A stretch of DNA of 64,000 nucleotides from Natrialba hulunbeirensis JCM 10989 (GCF_000337575.1 NZ_AOIM01000017.1:1-64000); one strand, 5' to 3'; shown: positions 52,711-61,236, numbered from the stretch's first letter. Notes: generated from the sequence alone by a model not told the origin. Translations and numbers: made by a program.

Positions 52711-53472
52711 ATGACCTTCAGCATCTGCGTCCACGAATCCTACACCACCCCCGATGGCGAAGCACACGAGCGCTTCGGCGTCGCCGTCACAACCCGCCTC
52801 CCCGGCGTCGGCACTCTCTGTCCGTTCGTCAGCGAAAACGGTGCCGTCGCCACCCAGAGCCTCGTCAATATCGACCTCGGCCGCACCGGAATCGAATATA
52901 TCGACGACGGTCTCGGCGTCGGCGACGCACTCGAGTCCCTCCTCAACGCGGACGAGGGGGCACCCCAGCGCCAACTCCACGGCGTCGACGCCGAGGAGAC
53001 GTTCGCCTTCTCGGGCGCGGAGTGTGGCGACTGGTTCGGCCATCAGGAGGGAGCGCACTTCACGGTCGCTGGGAATCTGCTCACCGGCGAAGCAGTGATC
53101 GAAGAGACGGCCGCAATGTATGCGGATGCAGCGGTACACGAGACGACGGACGAGACGGACGGAAGTCCGCGCGAGGGCGACGGCCCCGCTCCGCTCGCGG
53201 AGCGACTGATCGACGCGCTGGCGGCGGGTCACGAGCAGGGCGGCGACAAGCGCGAGGGGCTGACGGTCCAGAGCGCGGCTGTGGTCGTCGAATCGACGGA
53301 GTCCCACGATGTGACGAAGCCGTACAACGACTTGCGCGTGGACGCGACCGAGACACCGATCGCGGACTTGCAGGAGACCTACGAGCTCGCGGTGGACGGC
53401 TACGAAGCCACACTCGAGCGGTATGCGGAGGCGTACGAACAGGATTCGCTCGACGAAGCCGCGGAGAGCTGA
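52711..53472 (+). CDS. DUF1028 family protein
   Basis: A 253-residue protein of the DUF1028 (Ntn-hydrolase-like) family: MTFSICVHES, GVAVTTRLPGVGTLCPFV, GAVATQSLVNIDLG, RQLHGVDAEETFAFSG, GAHFTVAGNLLTG. The family resembles proteasome/Ntn hydrolases but has no assigned activity. The start ATG 52711 follows a T-rich AT box (52675-52688). Monocistronic. Confidence 0.86.
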   Translation: MTFSICVHESYTTPDGEAHERFGVAVTTRLPGVGTLCPFVSENGAVATQSLVNIDLGRTGIEYIDDGLGVGDALESLLNADEGAPQRQLHGVDAEETFAFSGAECGDWFGHQEGAHFTVAGNLLTGEAVIEETAAMYADAAVHETTDETDGSPREGDGPAPLAERLIDALAAGHEQGGDKREGLTVQSAAVVVESTESHDVTKPYNDLRVDATETPIADLQETYELAVDGYEATLERYAEAYEQDSLDEAAES

Positions 53473-53516
53473 ATGAGAGCCGGACAGAGACCTCAGTAGT
53501 TGAAAGTGATTATATT

Positions 53517-53759
53517 GTGACCTCCTCCTCGCCGTAAACGGAGAGGGATCGACGATTCCTCAGGCAGTCGGGCTGTGCCCGACGACGGCAAGGCTTCCCA
53601 CGAGCCGAGGCCCGCTGCGGTGGGAACTTACGTTTGCATACCGACGGGGTGCTGGCGTTCACGAGAACGAAGTTCTCGTGCAGCCTCTTGGAGAGCAACG
53701 CTCTCCAATGGTCGGCGAATCGAAGATTCGCCTCGACATCAGAAATCACTGATTTCTGA
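53517..53759 (-). mobile_element. 3' relic of an IS200/IS605-type element with four consecutive hairpins
   Basis: On the reverse strand, the right end closes with a hairpin (53527-53546, one mismatch) and GGTCAC at 53517. Upstream are four near-perfect hairpins: 53660-53680 (9-bp stem), 53688-53708 (9-bp), 53714-53732 (8-bp) and 53739-53759 (10-bp), mostly with three-base loops. A partial frame spells HENFVLVNASTP, similar to the relic at 19860. There is no tnpB or tnpA body. The hairpin train is the part that makes omega-RNA in whole elements. Confidence 0.7.
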
Positions 53760-53860
53760 GGATGTTGTGAACGACGGGATTCTCTCGCCTCAAGAAGATA
53801 GATGACGGTACTGATGAATCACAACAAGTGGAAGATCCAGTACCTTATCCCGACCCATGC

Positions 53861-53870
53861 CATATAATAC
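53861..53870 (+). promoter_or_regulatory. TATA box of the Hsp20-like gene
   Basis: CATATAATAC is centred 26 bases before ATG 53892, consistent with a leaderless transcript. It sits between two copies of CACAACAAGTGG (53820-53831, 53871-53882). Confidence 0.6.
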
Positions 53871-53891
53871 CACAACAAGTGGTGGACATTC

Positions 53892-54443
53892 ATGGGAAAT
53901 GAAGACAAAAACGACCGAGAAACCAGCAAATCATCGAAGTCTGATAGTCCACGAGAGGAAAACTCGCTTGGAGCCGCTCTTGAAGCCACTCTGCAATCTG
54001 GGTTGCGGTCGGTGGCCGATGGATTACGGAAGGCAGTTAAAGGGGACACAAGTGGGACAACGCCCTCCAGAACACCGTCTCAACCACATCCGTCCGCTGA
54101 TAGAAGGCAAACGAAGCAGAATCGGCGTGCAGACACCGTGAAGCGCAAGCGGAAGAAGCGGACGCACGAATCGAAATCTGAAGAGTGCTTACTCGACACT
54201 CGCTTCACCGACGACCAGTTCATCGTCACTGCAGATCTGTTTGGTGCCAGTTTAGACGACATTACGGTTGGTGTCAACCCGAGAACAAACGAACTCGTCA
54301 TCGAGAAGACTGGAACTGTTGTTGGACGAGTTGACATTCCGTGGGCCTCGCCCGAAATGCAGAACGCGTGGTTCAAGAACGGCATCCTTGAAGTTCACAT
54401 GAAATCGGACGATTCCGAACCGCTCACCAACTCACCATCCTAA
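53892..54443 (+). CDS. Hsp20/alpha-crystallin-like protein (GvpH-like)
   Basis: A 183-residue protein. The N-terminal 90 residues are polar and basic in the second half (VKRKRKKRTHES). A helix (SLGAALEATLQSGLRSVADGL) recalls gas-vesicle GvpH-type starts. The C-terminal ~85 residues form a small alpha-crystallin-like domain: DDQFIVTADLFGASLDDITVGVNPRTNELVIEK, then a closing GILEVHMK strand. No other gvp gene is nearby. Lower GC than its neighbours and the adjacent IS relic suggest recent arrival. The Hsp20 fold is fairly clear; GvpH is inference. Confidence 0.7.
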   Translation: MGNEDKNDRETSKSSKSDSPREENSLGAALEATLQSGLRSVADGLRKAVKGDTSGTTPSRTPSQPHPSADRRQTKQNRRADTVKRKRKKRTHESKSEECLLDTRFTDDQFIVTADLFGASLDDITVGVNPRTNELVIEKTGTVVGRVDIPWASPEMQNAWFKNGILEVHMKSDDSEPLTNSPS

Positions 54444-54446
54444 ATG

Positions 54447-54458
54447 ATCAATTTTTAA
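54447..54458 (+). terminator. T-rich stop site after the Hsp20-like gene
   Basis: The sequence ATCAATTTTTAA follows the stop codon directly, a poly-T tract like those where archaeal RNA polymerase ends transcripts. No hairpin is needed or seen. Confidence 0.4.
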
Positions 54459-54658
54459 ATCACGTTATTGATTCGGGTAATAGTCTGTGAGTTGCTGGTT
54501 AACCGTCTTCCCTCCATCTGAACTGAGCGGGCGACGCCCTTCGTTAATTGACTCCGGCCGAGTCCGAGTGTCACATTCGTGCGCTGTATGCAGCACAATT
54601 TCGAAAGCCGACTACCGTTTGAGAATTTCAACAAGTCCGTCTGAGAGTGTGAACTACG

Positions 54659-55138
54659 TTACGCCGTAAATTCGTACAATTCGTCGCCGACGTGGTGCAA
54701 CGAATCGACGACCTTCCCCTCGTTTCCGGCCATCTCCGAGCCCTCGACGCGAGCGCGGCCGATCGCCAGCACCTTGCCGTGGGACTCCTCCGCGATAACG
54801 ACCAGATCGTCCGGCGAAATGTCCCCAGTTGCCTCGGTGATCCCCGGCCGCATCACGTCCGCCCCATCGCTGACGAACGAAATCGCACCGGCGTCGACCG
54901 TCACCAGTCGCTGTTCGGGTTCGTAGGCGTTCGCACCACGAACCGTCAGAAACGGCACCTCGTCGAAGAACGCAACCTGTGGCTCGCCATCGATCAGAAT
55001 AACCTCGCGGTCCGCGTCCTCGAACTCGACGCGCTCGTACGTATCGCCGTCCGGCGTCACACCGAGCTTCTCTGAGAGATCGGACTCGAGTGCCGAGACG
55101 TCGTCGCTGCGAAGGTGGTGGCGAGATTTGACTTCCAT
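54659..55138 (-). CDS. PUA-domain RNA-binding protein (MCT-1/Tma20-like)
   Basis: A 159-residue protein from ATG 55138 (MEVKSRHHLRSDDVSAL). An N-terminal pre-PUA-like alpha-beta region is followed by a PUA domain: EVPFLTVRGANAYEPEQRLVTVDAGAISFVSDGADVMRPGI, then DLVVIAEESHGKVLAIGRARVEG. Archaeal MCT-1-like proteins bind tRNA or initiation complexes. A TATA box (55161-55170, reverse TCTATTAAAT) centred 27 bases upstream fixes the leaderless start. Confidence 0.88.
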   Translation of the reverse strand: MEVKSRHHLRSDDVSALESDLSEKLGVTPDGDTYERVEFEDADREVILIDGEPQVAFFDEVPFLTVRGANAYEPEQRLVTVDAGAISFVSDGADVMRPGITEATGDISPDDLVVIAEESHGKVLAIGRARVEGSEMAGNEGKVVDSLHHVGDELYEFTA

Positions 55139-55160
55139 ACCGGTGCTACCGCACGAACCC

Positions 55161-55170
55161 ATTTAATAGA
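55161..55170 (-). promoter_or_regulatory. TATA box of the PUA-domain gene
   Basis: The reverse strand TCTATTAAAT is centred 27 bases before ATG 55138. Confidence 0.55.
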
Positions 55171-55272
55171 ATAGATTTCTCGTGGCCTGCGGACGACGAG
55201 AGACAGTGCCCGAACACAGATCCCTGCGAGTTGGCGATGCATAATCATGGTCTCGTCCGGTGTACGGCAGCT

Positions 55273-55881
55273 ATGATCGACTCGCTCGGCGGCGAGGGGA
55301 CGGACCGAATGGAGGGGTTGAGCGACGGGTTGTTCGCGATCGTGTTGACGTTGCTGGTGTTGCAGTTCGAGGTACCGGACGTCTCCGCGGGGGAATTGCC
55401 GGGAGCGATCGCGGATCAGGAGACACTGCTGTTCAGTTACCTGCTGAGCTACCTGGTAGTCGGCGTTTACTGGATCGTACACCACAATCTCTTTCGGAAT
55501 ATCGTCGACCACGATCGGATACTGCTGTGGCTGAACCTCCTGTTCTTGCTCTCGATTTCGTTTCTGCCGTATCCGACGGAGATCATGGGACTGTACGGAA
55601 CGCAGTTCGCCTGGGTGCTGTATGCGACCAACATTATTCTGGTCGGGACGTTTCTGACGCTCGTCTGGAGCTACGCCGCACGGTCTGGCTTCGTTGCGGA
55701 CGAGATCGACGACTGGACAGCCCGGTTGGTGACGGTTCGCGGACTGATCGCCCCCGCCGTCTTCGTGCTCTCGATTGGCGTGTCGCTTGTCAACATTTCG
55801 ATCGCGTTCTTCGTTCCGATACTGATTGCGCCGTTGCAGTGGCTCTGGGTGTGGTACTATCGAGCCAACCGGTCCGATTGA
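55273..55881 (+). CDS. TMEM175-family (DUF1211) potassium channel-like protein
   Basis: A 202-residue protein with six membrane helices. The family signature Arg-x3-Phe-Ser-Asp occurs in slightly changed form (RMEGLSDGLFAIVLTLLV), with Leu in place of Phe. The helix VGVYWIVHHNLFRNIVDHDR, with conserved His residues, is typical. Prokaryotic TMEM175 forms tetrameric K+ channels. The start ATG 55273 places the signature near the N-terminus. Confidence 0.85.
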   Translation: MIDSLGGEGTDRMEGLSDGLFAIVLTLLVLQFEVPDVSAGELPGAIADQETLLFSYLLSYLVVGVYWIVHHNLFRNIVDHDRILLWLNLLFLLSISFLPYPTEIMGLYGTQFAWVLYATNIILVGTFLTLVWSYAARSGFVADEIDDWTARLVTVRGLIAPAVFVLSIGVSLVNISIAFFVPILIAPLQWLWVWYYRANRSD

Positions 55882-55994
55882 GCGACCATTTCGAGCGTCG
55901 ACTAGTTCGTCCGCCAACCGATTCTCTGCGTAGACACTCCCGCTAAAACGAACGTGTGACAATTGCTAAGTAACCACATAGCCTTGGGGTAGCT

Positions 55995-56294
55995 ATGTGG
56001 CCATGGTCCTCCCGATCCCCGTCGGCGACGGTCACGTGTCTCGCCTGTGGCGATGGCATCTCACGGTCTGCTGCTCGAGAGTACGACAAGTACGGCAACC
56101 AGTGGGATCGCCGCGATAAGGAGTTCGAGCACCTCTGTCCGACCTGTCACAACGAACTCTGCCATCAGCCACGCGACGAACTCGAGGACATCCTCGTCGA
56201 ACTGCAAGCCGGTGAGGAAGAGACCGAGACATTTCTGGCGAGCTATCTCGCGACAGTCGAGGACCGGTACGGACGCGTCGAGGAAGAATCCTAA
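55995..56294 (+). CDS. Zinc-ribbon haloarchaeal protein (DUF7562-like)
   Basis: A 99-residue protein. CLACGDGISRSAAREYDKYGNQWDRR and then HLCPTCHNELCHQ give two CxxC pairs that should bind zinc. The C-terminal half is helical and acidic. It is a small conserved haloarchaeal protein that I recall as DUF7562. The role is probably protein or nucleic-acid binding, but this is not shown. Confidence 0.75.
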   Translation: MWPWSSRSPSATVTCLACGDGISRSAAREYDKYGNQWDRRDKEFEHLCPTCHNELCHQPRDELEDILVELQAGEEETETFLASYLATVEDRYGRVEEES

Positions 56295-56317
56295 CTGCTG
56301 TGTTGCGGTCCCCGAAC

Positions 56318-57334
56318 TCACCGGAACTGATCCAGCCCAGACTGCTGGCGGCGATGTCCCCTGGGTGACGCGCGCCAGGCCGTCTGTCGATCCCGTTCTG
56401 CATCGAGATCGACCTCGGGAGCGGCCGCTGACTCGTAGCCCGGGCAGTCAGGGCTGCAGTCTGCGTTTGCATCGACGAAATCGCCCGCCCACGTACAGTG
56501 GGGCAGCGTCGCACCTGCCCCGTTGGTCGCGACGCAGGACGCACAGTCGGGGAAGCCGTACGTCCGCCAGCCCTTGCCGTAGGCTCGTTCGGCGAGCCGA
56601 CGGCGCGCTCGGGCCTTCGCAGCGGGTGAAACGGGCTCGATTTCGGTTCGGCCGGGTTCGAACGCGAGCGGTTCGATGCCTGGTTCAGTAGTCGGTAACG
56701 GCGTCGGCTCGCGGACGACTTCGATCTCGAGTGCCAGTGCCGACGGATCGTCACGATCCCGGGTTCGATGCACTCGCCAGACCCCAACCGGATCGGGGAG
56801 TCGGTGCAGGTGCGCCCGTGTGACGTAGCTCTCGGTCGCCAGAATGACCTCGTCGACCAGCGCCAGGCTCACGTCGGTCCGGAGTTGCATCTCGAGGTCG
56901 CCGGGTCGGCCGAGGTCGGGTTTGTTCTCGATGGCGACGATGCGGTCGTACCAGTCGGGGTAGCGCGCGACCTGTCGCACGTACTCGCGGCCGTTACACC
57001 GCTCGGATTCGAAGAAGCCGATCTCGCAGGCCCGCTCCATCGCTCGTCGTGCGCGGTTCGGATGACAATCGAAGGCGTCCTTCCAGTAGCGCGCTCGGCC
57101 AGGACCGACGGTAGATTCGATAGCAGCGTCCGGAATCTCCGCGTCCGTAATCGCGGTTCGCTCCCCGAACTCGGAGCCCGGTTCGACACAGACGACATCC
57201 AGAATTCGGCCGCCCGGGTCAGCGACGCTCCCGCCGAGCTGACGGGCGATAAGCGGGTCAGCGCCCGCTACCGGCGGCCTGCTGGACTGCTCGAGGTGCG
57301 CACAGAGCGCGAGTTCGAACGCGAACTCGGACAC
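56318..57334 (-). CDS. PD-(D/E)XK-like protein with C-terminal Cys cluster (DUF5787-like)
   Basis: A 338-residue soluble protein from GTG 57334 (read MSEFAFELALCAHLEQ). Residues near 140-165 have WYDRIVAIENKPDLG, an ExK-type catalytic motif preceded by Asp, followed by MQLRTDVSLALVDEVILAT as in restriction-endonuclease-like folds. The C-terminus has cysteines in CASCVATNG, LPHCTWAG and ADCSPDCPGY, which could bind an Fe-S cluster or zinc, as in Cas4/AddB-type nucleases. I recall a DUF5787 family, but activity is inferred, not known. Confidence 0.7.
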   Translation of the reverse strand: MSEFAFELALCAHLEQSSRPPVAGADPLIARQLGGSVADPGGRILDVVCVEPGSEFGERTAITDAEIPDAAIESTVGPGRARYWKDAFDCHPNRARRAMERACEIGFFESERCNGREYVRQVARYPDWYDRIVAIENKPDLGRPGDLEMQLRTDVSLALVDEVILATESYVTRAHLHRLPDPVGVWRVHRTRDRDDPSALALEIEVVREPTPLPTTEPGIEPLAFEPGRTEIEPVSPAAKARARRRLAERAYGKGWRTYGFPDCASCVATNGAGATLPHCTWAGDFVDANADCSPDCPGYESAAAPEVDLDAERDRQTAWRASPRGHRRQQSGLDQFR

Positions 57335-57428
57335 AGTCAAGCAAGGCACGCGACCGAGAAAAGCGGTTGGGTTCGCAGGTGTTGCGGCTGGTTGGCGATT
57401 CGCGTCTCTTGGTCTGGCAAGAGTACGT

Positions 57429-57686
57429 TCAGACCGCCCTCGCGTCGAACTGCCGCCTGACCCGTCTCACGGCGAGCAGGCCCGAAACGAACAGGAGGAG
57501 ACTACCGAAAAATACGCCGGCAACGATCACAACGGGATGGTTCCCGACAGCGGTAGCGATCGTCAGCGCGACGAGCGCCGATGCTACGATCAGGAACGCT
57601 AGTCCGAATGCAATGATCGCGGCCGTGAGGAGCCCGTATTCGGAGAGTGGGTCGATCGGACGTGGAGCGATTGGTGTGTAGGTCAT
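57429..57686 (-). CDS. Small two-helix membrane protein (85 aa)
   Basis: An 85-residue protein from ATG 57686 (MTYTPIAPRPIDPLSEYG). Two hydrophobic helices lie at about residues 20-44 and 51-72, with a basic tail RRVRRQFDARAV. A TATA-like stretch (57717-57730, reverse) suggests a start near 57697, so ATG 57686 is favoured over 57707. Function unknown. Confidence 0.75.
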   Translation of the reverse strand: MTYTPIAPRPIDPLSEYGLLTAAIIAFGLAFLIVASALVALTIATAVGNHPVVIVAGVFFGSLLLFVSGLLAVRRVRRQFDARAV

Positions 57687-57767
57687 TGGTCGTCCGAGTA
57701 GAGGCATCGCTCCGTGGTAAGTATAATCTGAAAATCATTTCAGTAGGGGTGCTTACTGAAGCTCGTT

Positions 57768-58679
57768 TCAGTCGCTGACGGTACTGGTCTCGAGTACCGC
57801 GAGTTCGTCGTCCATCGTTACACGAAGTTCGTCACCTGCGAGCGGAAGCCGGACTTCGAACCGGTACGGGTCACGGTCGACGACGCGCGTGAACTCGTCG
57901 GAGACACACCATGGCAGCGTCCAGTAGGGTCGCTCGTCGAGCGAGACGCCGCGCTCGCGATGAAACGTGACCACCTCGGAGTGGTCGAGCAGGCGCAAGC
58001 CGGCGGCCGAGCAGAGCGTGTGGGCACACTGGCGACACTCGTGGTCGACGCGCAGACTGACGCCGAGACAGCAGTCGTCTTCCTCGACGAACCGAGTCTC
58101 CATCCGGCCGCTACACTCCGGACAGACACCGTCGGCGGCCAGACAGTGGAGGTGCCGAACGCGCTGGTCGAACGCGTCGGCGATTTCCGCTCGCGTCCGG
58201 TCGGCCAGGCCGCCAGGTGGAAACGCGTACTCGCCGTGGCCCTGACCGCAAGCCTGACAGTCGATGGCGAGTCGTTCGTCCTCGTATATCGCCGCCAGCG
58301 CCCCGTCACAGGCGAAACACGTGCCCTCGACTGAGAACGGGTCGATCGACGGGTGTTCGTTGAACGAGCCCGAGATCACCGAACGGACGACCTTCTCGCC
58401 GGCGTGTTTGAACGCGTAGCCCCCTTCCCGCTGGGTGACGAAGTGGCCCGTCAGCTTCTGCAGGTGATAGTTGAACTGCGCCGAATCGCGCATGCCGACC
58501 TCGCGACGCAGCGCCGAGAACGAAACCGGCAACTCGTCGGCGGCCCACAGGGCCTCGAGAATCGAGAGTCGAACCTCGTTGCCGACCAGCGCGAACGCCT
58601 CGGCAGGGTCGAGACAGTCGGTGCACTCGAGTATCCCCTCGGCGTCCGGTGGCTCACTCGCGGTGTTTGACTTGCTCAT
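57768..58679 (-). CDS. Zinc-rich winged-helix regulator (ArsR-like HTH)
   Basis: A 303-residue protein from ATG 58679. The N-terminal HTH has ALVGNEVRLSILEALWAADELPVSFSALRREVGM and QFNYHLQKLTGHFV. Five cysteine pairs or knots follow: CTDCLDP, CFACDG, CQACGQG, CPECSG and CRQCAHTLC, suggesting several zinc sites. It is probably a transcription regulator of the haloarchaeal multi-zinc HTH type. It has no adjacent partner, and ligand and targets are unknown. Confidence 0.82.
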   Translation of the reverse strand: MSKSNTASEPPDAEGILECTDCLDPAEAFALVGNEVRLSILEALWAADELPVSFSALRREVGMRDSAQFNYHLQKLTGHFVTQREGGYAFKHAGEKVVRSVISGSFNEHPSIDPFSVEGTCFACDGALAAIYEDERLAIDCQACGQGHGEYAFPPGGLADRTRAEIADAFDQRVRHLHCLAADGVCPECSGRMETRFVEEDDCCLGVSLRVDHECRQCAHTLCSAAGLRLLDHSEVVTFHRERGVSLDERPYWTLPWCVSDEFTRVVDRDPYRFEVRLPLAGDELRVTMDDELAVLETSTVSD

Positions 58680-58706
58680 GGCGTGGTGTACGCGAGTACA
58701 TACCAA

Positions 58707-59023
58707 AATCGTTCGCTCAAGTCAGATTCTGTAATCCAAATTGCATTTCGGGAGGGTCAGTTGATCAGTTGACCAGTTGGGCGGTCAGATGAGGAGGTCA
58801 CCACTCGGGAGTCGTCGAGAACGGAAGCCGTCGCGCTCAGATAGAGATCATTGAAAGAGGTGCTCACCCCGGCAGTGACTGTTGCTACCTGCGAAATCGA
58901 GTGGATAAATCGCACGCCGAGACTACCAGACTGACGGAACGGTCACGGCGACGCAGACGCCTGCAGAACAGTAGGTTTATCAATCGCACGAGGGAAGGCC
59001 TACCTAAGATTACTCATCGTCTT
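58707..59023. other. Promoter region of the aIF2-gamma cluster
   Basis: A 317-base gap. A probable TATA box GTAGGTTTATCAATC lies at about 58971-58985, giving a leader of about 24 bases for aIF2-gamma. The rest contains short CAGTT/GGTCAG-like repeats near 58757-58790 and no coding character. Confidence 0.5.
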
Positions 59024-60253
59024 ATGGCAGGAACTCAACAACCGGAGGTGAACATCGGACTCGTCGGCCACGTCGACCACGGCAAGACGACGCTGGTGCA
59101 GGCGCTCAGTGGGTCGTGGACGGACCAGCACTCGGAGGAGATGAAGCGCGGAATCTCCATCCGACTGGGCTATGCGGACGCGACGTTCCGCGAGTGTCCC
59201 GATCTGGAGGAACCCGAGCGCTACACGGTCAAAACGGAGTGTGAAGACGGCTCGGAGAGCGAACCGCTTCGAACCGTTTCGTTCGTCGACGCACCGGGTC
59301 ACGAGACCCTGATGGCGACGATGCTCTCGGGCGCATCGCTGATGGACGGCGCCGTACTGGTCGTCAGCGCGAACGAACCCGTCCCACAGCCCCAGACCGA
59401 AGAGCACCTGATGGCGCTCGACATTATCGGGATCGAGAACATCGTCATCGCCCAGAACAAGGTCGACCTCGTCGACGGTGACCAGGCACGACGAAACTAC
59501 GAGGAGATTCAGGAGTTCGTCGAGGGTACCGTTGCCGAAGACGCACCCGTCGTCCCCGTCTCGGCCGGCCAGGAGGTCAACCTCGACCTGCTGATCCAGG
59601 CGATTGAAGAGGAGATTCCGACGCCCGAGCGCGATCCCGACGTCGACGCACGGATGCACGTCGCCCGCAGTTTCGACATCAACAAGCCGGGAACCAGCGC
59701 TGCTGACCTCACCGGCGGCGTCCTCGGCGGCAGTCTCGTCGCGGGTGAACTCGAGTCCGGTGACGAAATCGAGATCAAACCGGGCCGGGAGATCGAAGAG
59801 GGCGGCCAGACAGAGTACGTCCCGATCGAGACGACGATCCGCTCGCTGCAGGCGGGTGGCGAGACGGTCGACACCGTCACGCCGGGCGGACTGCTCGGCG
59901 TCGGAACGGGGCTCGATCCGGCACTGACGAAGGGTGACGCGCTGGCGGGACGGATGGCCGGCCCGCCGGGGTCGCTGCCGCCGACCTGGCAGCAGTTCAC
60001 GATGGACGTCGACCTGCTAGAGCGCGTCGTCGGTACCGACGGCGGCGAGGTCGACGATATCAGCACCGGTGAACCGCTGATGATGACCGTCGGCACGGCC
60101 ACCACCGTTGGTGCAGTGACGAGTGCCCGCGAAGGCGAGTGTGAGGTCAACCTCAAGCGACCCGTCACCGCCGAACCAGGCGCAAAGATCGCGATCAACC
60201 GCCGCATCGGCGCTCGCTGGCGGCTGATCGGTCTCGGAACGCTACAGGAGTAG
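59024..60253 (+). CDS. eif2g: Translation initiation factor aIF2 subunit gamma
   Basis: A 409-residue GTPase that brings initiator tRNA to the ribosome. G1 is GHVDHGKT (residues 15-22), the switch region has [11 protein letters not shown]3 is DAPGHE, and G4 is AQNKVDLV. Domains II and III follow ([31 protein letters not shown]). The zinc knuckle between switches keeps only one Cys of each pair (C58, C73) where many archaea have CxxC. ATG 59024 is the family start. It is the first gene of a conserved five-gene cluster. Confidence 0.95.
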   Translation: MAGTQQPEVNIGLVGHVDHGKTTLVQALSGSWTDQHSEEMKRGISIRLGYADATFRECPDLEEPERYTVKTECEDGSESEPLRTVSFVDAPGHETLMATMLSGASLMDGAVLVVSANEPVPQPQTEEHLMALDIIGIENIVIAQNKVDLVDGDQARRNYEEIQEFVEGTVAEDAPVVPVSAGQEVNLDLLIQAIEEEIPTPERDPDVDARMHVARSFDINKPGTSAADLTGGVLGGSLVAGELESGDEIEIKPGREIEEGGQTEYVPIETTIRSLQAGGETVDTVTPGGLLGVGTGLDPALTKGDALAGRMAGPPGSLPPTWQQFTMDVDLLERVVGTDGGEVDDISTGEPLMMTVGTATTVGAVTSAREGECEVNLKRPVTAEPGAKIAINRRIGARWRLIGLGTLQE

Positions 60254-60277
60254 CCGATACGAGAGAGACGAGACACG

Positions 60278-60664
60278 ATGAGCACCCGGGTCGCCCTCGA
60301 TACGAGCGCGCTAATGATGCCAGTCGAACTCGACGTGCGGTTGTTCGACGAACTCGATCGACTACTCGACTCGTTCGAACCGACGGCACCGCAGGCCGTC
60401 ATCGAAGAACTGCGCCGCCTCTCCGAGAAGGGGGGACGCGAAGGCACTGCCGCAAACGTCGGTCATGATCTGGCAACCGAACGCTGTCTCGTCGTCGACA
60501 CCGAGGCATCCTACGCCGACGACGCACTCGTCGAACTCGCCCGCGAGGGCACCGTCGACTACGTCGTCACCAACGACCGGCCGCTGCGCGACCGGGTACT
60601 CGAGGAGCACAGACCGGTAATTGCATTACGCGGGAGAAACAAGTTAGCGATCACTCAACCATAG
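60278..60664 (+). CDS. PIN-domain protein (Fcf1/VapC9-like)
   Basis: A 128-residue single PIN domain: VALDTSALMMPVELDV at the start (first catalytic Asp), IEELRRLSEK in the middle, ASYADDALVELAREG and DYVVTNDRPLRDRVLE (the last acidic residues). PIN domains cut single-stranded RNA. This small type is conserved beside aIF2-gamma in archaea, and a role in RNA processing is likely but not shown. It starts 24 bases after aIF2-gamma and abuts rpoE'. Confidence 0.88.
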   Translation: MSTRVALDTSALMMPVELDVRLFDELDRLLDSFEPTAPQAVIEELRRLSEKGGREGTAANVGHDLATERCLVVDTEASYADDALVELAREGTVDYVVTNDRPLRDRVLEEHRPVIALRGRNKLAITQP

Positions 60665-61234
60665 ATGTACAAACGGGTTAGATTGAAGGATACAGTGGAG
60701 GTACCGCCGGAGGAGCTCGGCGACGTGTCGCCGACGCTCGTCAAGCGACTGCTACAGGACAAACTCGAGGGACGCATGGACGAGGAGGTCGGAAGCATCG
60801 TCTCCGTCACCAAGGTGCGCGATATCGGTGATGGAACGGTGTTGCCGAATCGGCCAGGCGTCTACTACGAGGCCGATTTCGACGCTGTCACGTTCGACCC
60901 GCAGATGCAGGAGGTCGTCGACGGCACCGTCGTCGAGGTCGTCGAGTTCGGCGCGTTCGTCGGCATCGGCCCCGTCGACGGACTGCTCCACGTCTCCCAG
61001 ATCAGCAACGAGTATCTGGCGTTCGACGCCGAGAACCAGCAACTCGCCTCGAACGAGTCCAACCGCACGCTAGGTGTCGGCGATTCGATCCGCGCCCGCA
61101 TCGTCACCAAGAGCATCGACGAGCGCAACCCGCGCGACTCGAAGATCGGACTGACGGCGAAACAGCCCGGTCTTGGTAAGCACGACTGGCTCAAGAACGA
61201 ACACGAGCAACAAGAAGCAACCGCAGGTGAATAA
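60665..61234 (+). CDS. rpoE1: DNA-directed RNA polymerase subunit E' (Rpo7)
   Basis: A 189-residue stalk subunit of RNA polymerase. The N-terminal tip region MYKRVRLKDTVEVPPEELGD is typical, and the C-terminal S1 domain has DGTVVEVVEFGAFVGIGPVDGLLHVSQIS. It partners Rpo4 (RpoF), encoded elsewhere. It starts immediately after the PIN stop and is followed by spt4 two bases later. Confidence 0.95.
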   Translation: MYKRVRLKDTVEVPPEELGDVSPTLVKRLLQDKLEGRMDEEVGSIVSVTKVRDIGDGTVLPNRPGVYYEADFDAVTFDPQMQEVVDGTVVEVVEFGAFVGIGPVDGLLHVSQISNEYLAFDAENQQLASNESNRTLGVGDSIRARIVTKSIDERNPRDSKIGLTAKQPGLGKHDWLKNEHEQQEATAGE

Positions 61235-61236
61235 CG

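Noticed and set aside
54487-54669. 60-residue open frame downstream of the Hsp20-like gene
   Set aside because: Its composition is unlike the window's proteins, it ends within the convergent PUA gene, and there is no promoter.
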